Positions 56,499-64,000 of a stretch of 64,000 nucleotides of DNA are shown here, one piece after another; position 1 is the stretch's first letter, and the number at the start of each line of letters is the position of its first letter. The DNA is from DASUPK01 sp963695675 (GTDB lineage: Bacteria; Actinomycetota; Thermoleophilia; Solirubrobacterales; 70-9): contig CAVOGY010000003.1 in assembly GCA_963695675.1 (NCBI GenBank), positions 144,567 to 208,566 on the forward strand, written 5' to 3'. The translations under genes were made by a program, and so were the position numbers. Under the pieces are notes generated by a model, which did no database searches, was not told the DNA's origin, and was given only the letters and a program-made list of their open reading frames with translations.

Positions 56499-57274
56499 AT
56501 GGCCGAACAGCTCTCAAGCGACGCTTGACTCGTCCTGCCATCGAGGCCGTCGGTCTGAGAAAGGGGTACCGGCTCGGTGAGCATCGAAGCCTGCAGCAGA
56601 CCGTACGACACCTGACCCGGAGATCCGATGACACTGACCGCGCGCCGCTTGAGGCGCTCTCCGGCGTCGATCTCGACCGTCGGACCGGGGTGAGAGCCTC
56701 GGAATCGTCGGCGGCAACGGTTCCGGGAAGTCCACGCTCCTGCAGCTGATCTCCGGGATCACCATCCCCACCGAGGGCTGGCTCGTCGTCCGGGGCCGGG
56801 TGCTTCCGCTGCTCGCCGTTGGCACAGGGTTTCACGCGGAACTCACAGGCTGGGAGAACGTCACCCTGTTCGGCGCCAGCATCGGTATACCCAGGAAGCA
56901 GATCCATGAGAGCCTGGAGCGAATCGCGGCCTTCGCCGAGCTCGAGCTCCACATGGACACGCCGGTCAAGCGCTACTCCTCTGGGATGCTCTCGCGCCTC
57001 TACGTTCGCAACCGCGGTCCTGTTTCCCGCCGACATCTACCTCTTCGACGAGGTGCTCGCGGTCGTCGACGCGGAGTTCCAGCGCCGTTGCCTCGACGAG
57101 ATCCGCAAGCTCTCGGAGGCCGGCCGCACCGTGATCTTCGTCAGCCATGACCTCGACCAGATCGCCGGTACCTGTGACCGGGTCATGTGGCTCCAGTCCG
57201 GGCAGCTTCGGGAAGTCGGCCCAACCCGTACGGTTCTCGACTCATACCTTCGCGCGAACACGTTCGAGAATTAG
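56499..57274 (+). CDS. Polysaccharide ABC transporter ATP-binding protein (Wzt-like), frame breaks
   Basis: About 258 residues. ATG at 56499 gives MAEQLSSDA, then a shift near 56525 joins TRPAIEAVGLRKGYRLGEHR. Walker A IVGGNGSGKST, Q-loop region LLAVGTGFHAELTG, signature YSSGM, Walker B IYLFDEVLA, H-loop FVSHDLDQI. The short form without a C-terminal carbohydrate-binding domain suggests a TagH-short or Wzt lacking chain-end recognition. With Wzm it exports the polysaccharide built by the locus. Confidence 0.85.
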
Positions 57275-58060
57275 CTCCAGATCGATTACATCGCGCCCCG
57301 CGGGGTCATGAGTCACAGTGTCGCCTCCTTGATGCTCTGCCGCTCTACTCGCCCGGAGCAAGGGGCTGAGTCCACTTGGAAACCGCGGCGGCGCGGGCGC
57401 GGGCGGACCATTCCCACCCGCGGCAGATCCCTAAGTCTCAATCCAGCGGATCTGCGGCTCCGGTCATGACTCCGGTCATGATATGGGGGCCTTCAGCGCC
57501 TCAGAGCTTCTTCTTCAGCTTCACCGTGGTCCCGAAACCATGATCGCGGCGCATAGTGAGACAGCGGCAGACGGGGAGTTGCGGGTCCTGATCCTGACGG
57601 AGCGTCCCCAGGCGGATCACCTGCCGCAACGCTTCGAAGCGGACACGGATTCTTCCTCTCGCGCCAGTGCTTACCGGATCTTCTTGAGAGAGCGGTGCAT
57701 CGAGGTTGAAACAGGACTTGAATCTGGAGGGAAACTCTAAGGAAGTGGCGTCCGGCGTAGTTGAGGTGCCTCCCTCCGCGGAGCTGCCCGAGGGAGATCG
57801 TCCGAGAAGCCGTCCAGCTCGTCTGGTCGCGAGCTCGACTCAGGGTTGAGATCTGCCAGGAGATCGGCGCCGAGTGAGAGGCCTCACGCAGCGTCAACCC
57901 CCCAAAGCGGCAGACCTGCTTGCTCAAGGGAGCTCGCGGAACAGCAGCGGGCGATCGCATCCGCCTCGTCCCGGTCGCTCGATCACCGTCGCCTCTTTGG
58001 CGGGCTACTCTGCGGGTCCATCCGTGCGCACCAGGCGATTCATCGGCTCCGCGAGGCACC
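57275..58060. other. Region without a supported gene
   Basis: About 790 bases. A direct repeat CTCCGGTCATGA occurs twice side by side near 57460-57481. A minus-strand frame (57504-57740) ending HGFGTTVKLKKKL could be the end of a lost protein. A plus-strand frame near 57780-57873 reading PREIVREAVQLVW and EICQEIGAE faintly resembles an IS3-type transposase helix. None is long or specific enough to call. The block separates the polysaccharide locus from the PqqD cassette. Confidence 0.4.
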
Positions 58061-59038
58061 GACGGCAATCAGGAGGCGAACGCCGGAAGGTCGGCACGCC
58101 TCGAAGCGGCCGCCCGCCGGCTCCGAATCGACGCCGCGACGGCGAAGGTGCTCGAGGCCTTCCGGGCCGCCGGCGTCGAGGCGCTGGTGCTCAAGGGACC
58201 GTCGCTTGACGGGATGGCTGTACACGACCGACGACGCGGTCGCGTACCTCGACTCGGACCTGCTGCTGCGGCCCGGTGACGAGGGCGCCGCCGACGAGGT
58301 CCTGAGCGAGCTCGGCTTTCAAGCGCGTCCAGGATGAGAGCCGGCAGCTTCCGGAGTGGTGGCTCGAGCACGGGGTCCATGGTTCCGGCGCGGCGGATGG
58401 AGTCACCTCGATCTCCACCGGTGCCTGATCGGCATCGAGGTCGACGCCGAGACGGCCTGGCCGATCCTCGCCGGATCCGCCGAGACGATTCCACGGCGGC
58501 GGCGAAGCCTGCCGAGGCGCTCGCGCCGCCGGCCCGTCTGCTCCACGTCGTGCTGCACGCCGCGCAGCACGGGCCGAGGTCGGGAAGGCCGACTCGTTCA
58601 CGTCGAGCGGGCGCTGAGCCCGGTTCGACGAGCCGCTGTGGCGAGAGGCGGCGGGACTGGCGACGCAGCTGGGCGCCGCGGAAGATGCGTTCGCGCGCCG
58701 GTCTTCGCCTCCTGCCGGAGGGTGCCGCCCTCGCGGACCGTCTCGGCCTTCCCGCCGTCGGCTCGGTCGAGGTCGCGCTCCGCGCGACGACGCCGCCGCC
58801 GGTCGCGCTCGGGTTCGAGCAGCTCGCTCGCGCCGATCGATGCGGCACGCGCGCCGCGATCGTCTGGCGCAAGCTCTTCCGCCACGCGAGTTCATCGTTC
58901 ACTGGCGCCCGCCCGCCGCAGAGAGCCGGCGGCAAGCTCGCACTCGCCTACGTGCGCCGGCCATTCTGGCTGCTGCGGCGCGCGCCGCGTGGGTTCCGGG
59001 CCTGGCGACGAGCTCGGCGGCAGGTTCGGAAGAGCTAG
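58061..59038 (+). CDS. Nucleotidyltransferase-family protein (PF14907 type), frame breaks
   Basis: About 320 residues. TAKVLEAFRAAGVEALVLKG with KGPSL, then YLDSDLLLRP (metal-binding D-x-D) and LPEWWLEHGVHG give the family core; RLLHVVLHAAQHG and the C-terminal REFIVHWRPP, LAYVRRPFWLL continue in other frames. Such proteins occur beside lasso-peptide and PqqD genes, where they are thought to modify a peptide or carrier. The start is not resolved. The stop overlaps that of the convergent HprK-like gene. Confidence 0.65.
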
Positions 59039-59868
59039 GCGGAGGAAGCGCTGATCTCGCTGCAGGCGTGGCGAGTAAATCTGGCGCGACCGCGGCCGCC
59101 TCGCCCCGCTCCCCCTGCAGCACGAGCGCGCCGTTCACCGCCATCGTGATCGCCGACATCGCCTGCTCCGGTCGCTCCTGAGCGGAATCGTGTTCTCGAG
59201 TACCGCGAGGACGGCCTCCCCGGATGAAAGGCGCCGGGGTTCCCACCGCGCTTCGGGCGAGTAGGGAGTCAGGACCACCGAGCCCGATCGGGAGCGGCTA
59301 ACGCCCGCTGTGCCCCCGATCGCCTCGACTGCGTGATCGACCTGCGGCCGCCATCCGTTCGAGCGGATCGAGAGCGGCTTCGTGTACGGATGAACCAGTC
59401 CGGCCGTCGTCGAGCACCGCATACTCGTCCGAGTAGTACGTCGCTCCGGCGCGAACGAGCTCCGCGACGAGCGTGGTCTTGCCGCTGAAGCTAGCGCCGG
59501 GAATCACGATCGCCCGGCCGCGCGTACCCGACGACGCCGGCGTGAACGAAGATGTGATCAGGGGCCTGTCGAGCGCGATGTGCTGCCCGCAGTCGGGAGT
59601 CGAGGACCTCGAGCGCGATCTGGAGGTCGGCGCTGCCGGAGACGGAGTGCTCCGCCCTGCACCACGCGATACGACCCCGTTCTCCTGTCCTGCATGAGGA
59701 AGAGCTGGTCGTCGTCGGCCGGCTCTTTCTCCTGCGAGCCGGGCGGCAGGATCGTGCGGACGCGAGCCAGGACTTCTGCCGGAGCGACGATCACCATCCC
59801 GACGCCGAACGCCTCGAATGCCGAGCTCCATGTCCGACCATCGGCGCGTCACGGAGTGCGGTACTCAT
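59035..59868 (-). CDS. HPr-kinase-like protein, frame breaks
   Basis: About 290 residues. P-loop RAIVIPGASFSGKTTLVAEL followed by GATYYSDEYAVLDD is the HprK/P catalytic region; LVHPYTKPLSIR and VLTPYSPEARWEP continue in other frames. The N-terminal part VIVAPAEVLARVRTILPPGS is the substrate-side domain. Relatives in lasso-peptide clusters (paeninodin type) phosphorylate the peptide, while others have unknown targets. Start tentative (59868 or 59943). Confidence 0.6.
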
Positions 59869-60010
59869 GACCGTGGGTGGTCGTGCGTACGAGCGCATCC
59901 GCGTGATCGTGCGCGTTGCGTCGGTCCCGTCAGGCATCGCGCCATGATAGGCGCAGCGCGGCCCGGCTCGCCACGAGGCGGGATTGGCCACCCGCTAATC
60001 TTGACCGGGA

Positions 60011-61114
60011 ATGGATACGGTCGTCCTCGCAGCTGCGAGTAGTGCTGGCCGGCGGTCTTCGCGACGGCCGCGGTGGGCAAGCTTCTCGATCTGCCTGGCT
60101 CGCGTGCGTCGCTGGTCGGCTTCGGCGTGCCGGAGCGCGCCGCGGCTGTCCTCGGCACCGCGCTGCCCGTTCGCCGAGCTCGCCGTCGCGATCGCGCTCG
60201 TCTTCCGCCCGACTGCCCAGTGGGGCGCCGTCGGGGCGCTCGCGCTCCTCCTGGCCTTCATCGCCGGCATCGCCAACGCGCTGCGCAAGGGCGAGGCGCC
60301 GGACTGCAACTGCTTCGGCGCGATCCATTCGGCCCCGGCGGGCACGACGACGCTCGCGCGGAACATCGCGCTGGCGGCCGTGGCGGGCATCGTCGGTCGG
60401 ATGGGGCCCGGGTCCGGCGATCGATTCCTGGATCACGCGATCGCGGCGCCGCCGAGCTCGTCGCGATCGGCGGCCGAGCATCGCCGCCTCGCGCTTCTCG
60501 CGGCCGCGGTCCCGATATGGCTCGAGAACCGGCGCTTGCGGACGCGAGCTCTCGAGACGCCCAGGCGCGGCTGGGCCGAATCCCGACCGGTCTGCGCGTC
60601 GGAACGCTGGCCCCGGAGTTCTCCGTGCCGGACGGCGAAGGCGGAACGATGACGCTCTCCGTCGCTCCTGTCGCGCGGGCGACCGGTCGCCTTGGTCTTC
60701 ACAGTGGCCGGCTGCGGCCCGTGCGAGCGTGATGCTGCCGGACCTTCGCCGTCTGCAGGCGATCGCGGCCGACCGGCTCACGCGTGGCCCTCGTCGGGAT
60801 CAGCACGGTCGAGCGCTACGACCGCGCGCGCGAGGCGCACGGCGGCGATCTCCCCCTGGTGGATGCGATCGAGGAGGACCCGGGCTCAGGCCGAGATCGA
60901 CCAGGCGACCGAGGTCCTCCACGCCTACGACGTCCACGATTCGCCCGCGGCGGTGATCGTGAGCCCGGAGGGCACGATCGCGAGCACCACCGTCTGCGGC
61001 CGCCTGGCGATCGAGGCGCTCATCCGGACGACGATCGCGAGCGGGGCCACGAGGGCATCAGCCACGCGCCGACGCACCCATCGCCTAGGAAGCGGTTCGG
61101 GCAGGGCCGCGTAG
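60011..61114 (+). CDS. MauE-like membrane domain fused to a thioredoxin-like (MauD-type) domain, frame breaks
   Basis: About 365 residues. Four helices: AVGKLLDLPGSRASLVGFGV, FAELAVAIALVFRP, GALALLLAFIAGIANAL and a late one; KGEAPDCNCFG is the MauE/DoxX-type Cys pair. After a linker (ENRRLRTRA) the redoxin domain begins GLRVGTLAPEFSVPD and has FTVAGCGPCE, the catalytic C-x-x-C, then HDSPAAVIVSPEGTIAS with cis-Pro. Frames change near 60.05, 60.17, 60.4, 60.65, 60.73 and 60.78 kb. In methylamine dehydrogenase, MauE and MauD are needed to form disulfides in the Cys-rich MauA. Here the neighbour is also Cys-rich. Confidence 0.65.
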
Positions 61115-61118
61115 TCGC

Positions 61119-61823
61119 CTAGGGCAGGCGGTCGCGTACGGCGAGCAGCAGGTGCCCAGTGGGCAAGTGTCGGTCCGGGCAGCCGCCGACTCGAGGTCGC
61201 ACTGCACCGTGCAGACCGTCAGCCGTTGAGCACGCAGGCGTGGCAGGAGTTGTCGTCGACCACGCAACAGCAGCCGTTGCATTGCAGTGTTGTCCGCTCG
61301 TCTGGCAGCAGTGGCCGGATCCCCGGTGGTCGGCGCCGTGGCGCAGTCGGGGTTCCCCCTGCATCCCGCGCAGCCGGGAGGGATGCCGGAGTCGACCCTG
61401 CGGCCGTGTGCGAGGATGCTGGTGATCAGCGAGGCGCCCGCCAAGCGCGCCTGCCGCGGCGGCGCTCTTGCCGATCATCTGGCGCCGGGAGAGCCCGTTC
61501 GTGGGACCGACCAGCGGGCGTGTCGAGCAGCGCGGACGCTCGAGCTGGGCGATCGCTTCCTGAACCTGAGCCTCCGTGACCGGCTCACGCGAGGCGTCCC
61601 TCGGCGAGGGTGGCGATCTCCTCCACCGATGTCCTGCCGTCTGCGTGAGTAAAGACCGACCGACGCGAGCGGCTTCAGGCAGTGAGCCTCCTTGCTCTCG
61701 CTGTCGTAGACGACCGTCTCGTCGTCCGACGGTCTCGACGAGCAGGCCCTCACTACGAGCAGCCGGAAAGGAGATACTGTACGTCTTGCACGAGCGAACG
61801 GTCCTTCTCCAGTTGCTCGACAC
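61119..61823 (-). CDS. PqqD-domain protein with twin-arginine segment and Cys-rich C-terminus, frame breaks
   Basis: About 235 residues. PqqD-like part: GLLVETVG, DETVVYDSESKEAHCLKPLA, then TEAQVQEAIAQLE. It is followed by LSRRQMIGKSAAAAGALG and ASLITSILA, a twin-arginine-like signal placed internally. The C-terminus holds about 18 Cys in about 100 residues in joined frames: GCAGCRGNPDC, GHCCQTSGQHC, CNGCCCVVDDNSCHAC, TVCTVQC and CPLGTCCSPYATAC. Stop position uncertain (61119 or 61085). A PqqD domain binds leader peptides in RiPP systems, so this looks like a self-binding precursor or an exported Cys-rich protein. Confidence 0.55.
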   Translation of the reverse strand: MSSNWRRTVRSCKTYSISFPAARSEGLLVETVGRRDGRLRQREQGGSLPEAARVGRSLLTQTAGHRWRRSPPSPRDASREPVTEAQVQEAIAQLERPRCSTRPLVGPTNGLSRRQMIGKSAAAAGALGGRLADHQHPRTRPQGRLRHPSRLRGMQGEPRLRHGADHRGSGHCCQTSGQHCNATAAVAWSTTTPATPACSTADGLHGAVRPRVGGCPDRHLPTGHLLLAVRDRLP

Positions 61824-61954
61824 GCTATGCCTCCTCCGCCCCTAAGGTCAAGGTCAGTCCCTTGACTGCCGCGGCGAGTCTAACCCATGTCCCGCGGCCT
61901 GTCTAGGGCAATACTGGCGCATCAAGGCAGGAAGTTGAGCCCGAGCGGCGAAAT

Positions 61955-62796
61955 TCAACGGATGTTCGAGGGCCCCCGTGCCGAGCGCTGCGCGCGGCGC
62001 AGGTAGACGCGGCCTCGCCAGATGGATCGCGACGAGCTGGAGGGCGGCGATCGCCGGCAGCAGGGCGCGCGCCCAGCCGGGCACCGCGGGGTCGAGTCGC
62101 ATCCGCTCGCGGACGCAGTCGCGCGTTTGCGCGAAGCTCCGCCGGGTCCACGGCCGGCCCGCGATCGACCCCTCGGTGGAGCGGTAGTAGCGGCCGAGCC
62201 GATCTGAGACCTCGACCCGGCCGCGCCAGGCGAGCGAGACGGCCAGGACCCAGTCATCGCCGCAGATCGCGCGTCGGCATACCCGCCGGCCTCCCGCACC
62301 TGCTCGGTGCGCATGATCGCGCACCCCTGGATCGGCAGCAGCGACCAGACGGAGTCGGCGAGGGCGAAGGCCCGGGGCCACCGCGCCAGCCTTGCGAGCG
62401 AAGCGCCGCGGGGCGCGGTGTCGCTCGCCGGTCGCCCCGTCGAGGATCGAGCGTCGCGCAGATCGACAGGCCGGCGTCGGCGGCGATCCGCCCGTGCAGG
62501 AAGTCCAGGGTCCCCTCGAGCAGCATGTCGTCGGCGTCGAGGAAGAGCGACGTATTCGGTGGCGACTCGCTCGAGGCCCAGGTTTCGCGCCGCGCCCGGC
62601 GCTGAGCCGCCGCGGGCGAGCGGACGATCTCGCAGCCCTCGAGCTCCGGAACCGCCGTCGAGGAGGCGTTGTCCACCACCACGATCGGCGCCTCCGGCGC
62701 GTTCCGCCTGACGCTCTCGACCGCGTCGGCGAGGAACTCGACGTAGTCGTCCCAGACCGGGATGACGACGGTCACCGACGCGCCGGGACCGCTCAT
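61955..62796 (-). CDS. GT2 glycosyltransferase, frame breaks
   Basis: About 280 residues. SVTVVIPVWDDYVEFLADAV, PIVVVDNASSTAVPELEG, TSLFLDADDMLLEGTLDFL, then SVWSLLPIQGCAIMRTEQV, REAGGYADA, DDWVLAVSLAWRGRVEV and RYYRSTEGSI. All GT-A landmarks are present though frames change near 62.57, 62.44 and 62.27 kb. C-terminal membrane-type stretch LLPAIAALQLVAIHLARPRL. End tentative. Confidence 0.75.
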
Positions 62797-62828
62797 GGCA
62801 GCTCACCGTACAGCGAGAGCTGATCCGT

Positions 62829-64000
62829 CTAGGCGCCGGCGAGGCTCGGCGTCGGGCGCGGCTCCCTGCCTGGGGCACGGGCCGGCGCCGGCGCGGCGGC
62901 CGGGTGCAGACGCAGCTCCCTGAGCACGACGAGCAGGCAGATCGCCAGGGCCACGATGTGCATCCGATACCGGAACGCCGTCCCGGCGTTGCCGGCGGAA
63001 AGCGAGTACGCGATCAGCGTGAAGAAGCCGACGTAGACCAGCGGTCCCGCCCGATCCATGACGTGGCCGCGGGCACGCCAGAGCTCGAGGGCGAGCAGCC
63101 AGAAGCAGGTGAAGGCGAAGATGGTGCCGAGCAGGCCGAGCTGCTGGCTGGTATTGCCGAGCTGCCACGGGTAGGGGCGGGTCGTCACGTCGACGATGCG
63201 CTTCGGCAGGTTGACGATGATCGCCCCCCGGGTGGAGAAGTCCACCCTCTCGAGGCTGAGGTTGGAGTTGTCGGATGCGTTCGCGTTCTGGGATGACTGG
63301 AGGTTCTGTCTGCAGGCTCTCGTGGGTCGAGGCCTCCCAGACGGTCGGCGCGGAGATCGCGCCGAGCAGAACGACCAGCGCCACCAGGGTGAGCGATCTC
63401 GCGCCCTCCGTCCGCGCCCGGATGCCGACGTGCAGGGTGATCGCCGCGCCGGCGGCGATCAGGAACCAGCCCGCGTACGGCCTGGTGGCGACGGCGACCA
63501 GACAGCCGAGCGTGATCGGCCACAGGTACTGAAGCCTGGCGCTCTTCCACATGCTCGCGCCGCCGAAGGCGACCAGGCCGCCCGCGAGCAGCAGGTTCGG
63601 CTCCTTGTGCAGCAGCGTCGAGAAGAAGACGTTGCTCGGCTCGAACGCGAGCACCCAGGCGGCGATCACCGCGGCCCGCGGCCCGGCCAACTCGTAGACG
63701 GCGGTCGCGAGCAAGACGAGCCCGGCGACCGCGATCCCTGCCTGGGTGATCCGCAGCACCAGATCCGGGGAGTCGAGCACCCCCATCTGGCCGGCGAAGG
63801 CGAACTTGTACAGCGCGCCGGTGAGCGCGTCGGTCCACTGAGTGCCCAAGGAAGGGGGTGTGGCTGATCTGGTGGGCGTCGACGAGGAAGCCGAGCTCGT
63901 CTCCGCCCCGCAGTGTGGACGCTATGCCCGTCGAGCTCACCCCGACCGCGGCCAGCACCCGCACGCCGACCGCCACCGAGGCGATCGAGCCGATCAACGA
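62829..64000 (-). CDS. Polytopic membrane protein (GT39/GT-C-like), 5' end outside window, frame breaks
   Basis: At least 385 residues. Early loop GGDELGFLVDAHQISHTPFLG, then helices AGIAVAGLVLLATAVYEL, AAVIAAWVLAFEPSNVFFST with LLHKEPNLLLAGGLVAFGG, WPITLGCLVAVATRPYAGW and later FAFTCFWLLALELWRARG. This resembles actinobacterial dolichol-mannosyltransferase-like proteins in glycan loci. Frame changes near 63.85 and 63.25-63.3 kb. It lies 32 bp upstream of the GT2 gene on the same strand. Confidence 0.7.

Noticed and set aside
57781..57873. Possible IS3-type transposase start
   Set aside because: Only about 30 codons with weak similarity, a stop directly after it and no terminal repeats seen.

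Overview
The window is GC-rich bacterial chromosome, gene-dense with very short spacers and many GTGA/ATGA start-stop overlaps. Gene content (TreT-type trehalose synthase beside OtsA, actinobacterial ABC-2 exporters, a HutF-type histidine pathway, gas-vesicle-cluster-type SRPBCC protein, L,D-transpeptidase, PqqD/HprK-like genes) suggests an actinobacterium, probably Thermoleophilia/Solirubrobacterales-like. That placement is inference from gene families, not from a marker gene.

Layout. 0-7.6 kb: a minus-strand stress operon (response regulator, histidine kinase, HtrA protease, inositol-phosphatase-family enzyme, TreT, OtsA). 7.7-18.5 kb: housekeeping and envelope genes (M28-like membrane protein, ThiL, class A PBP, MscS channel, HAD hydrolase, CPBP protease, ABC exporter pair, L,D-transpeptidase, PyrE). 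18.5-25.2 kb: large membrane proteins with a dolichol-phosphate-mannose-synthase-like GT2, a methyltransferase and an alpha/beta hydrolase. 25.3-30.9 kb: an unusual low-complexity locus (CsbD-like protein, SRPBCC protein with a Ser/Arg tail, Ser/Arg-rich membrane-segment protein, two paralogues with 11-residue repeat arrays, one with a poly-Gln tail and one with an E3-binding-like domain, and a small acidic protein). 30.9-38.3 kb: a histidine-utilisation operon read on the minus strand, in the order hotdog protein, hutH, hutU, peptide-deformylase homologue, hutF, hutI, universal stress protein. 38.4-47.2 kb: secreted/FecR-like proteins, a glycoside-hydrolase-like protein, O-antigen-ligase-like protein, a sigma-factor-like protein and AsnB. 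47.3-57.3 kb: a surface-polysaccharide locus with many glycosyltransferases, an epimerase, a Wzm/Wzt-type exporter, an integrase remnant and several truncated glycosyltransferases. 58-61.8 kb: a RiPP-like or cofactor-like cassette (nucleotidyltransferase, HprK-like kinase, MauE-redoxin fusion, PqqD-twin-arginine-Cys-rich protein). 61.9-64 kb: a GT2 and a multi-spanning membrane protein cut by the window end.

Reading quality matters. Up to about 24 kb there are few frame breaks; beyond 38 kb nearly every gene is broken by one-base shifts while both halves still match one family. I treat most as sequence errors and annotate the whole gene, stating where frames switch. The most interesting items are the Ser/Arg plus 11-mer repeat locus, including a shared +1 shift site in both paralogues and a frame-shifting 50-bp tandem duplication; the PqqD/Cys-rich/MauE-redoxin cassette; a deformylase in the hut operon where HutG is expected; and a small palindromic element found both next to stop codons and inside a coding frame.
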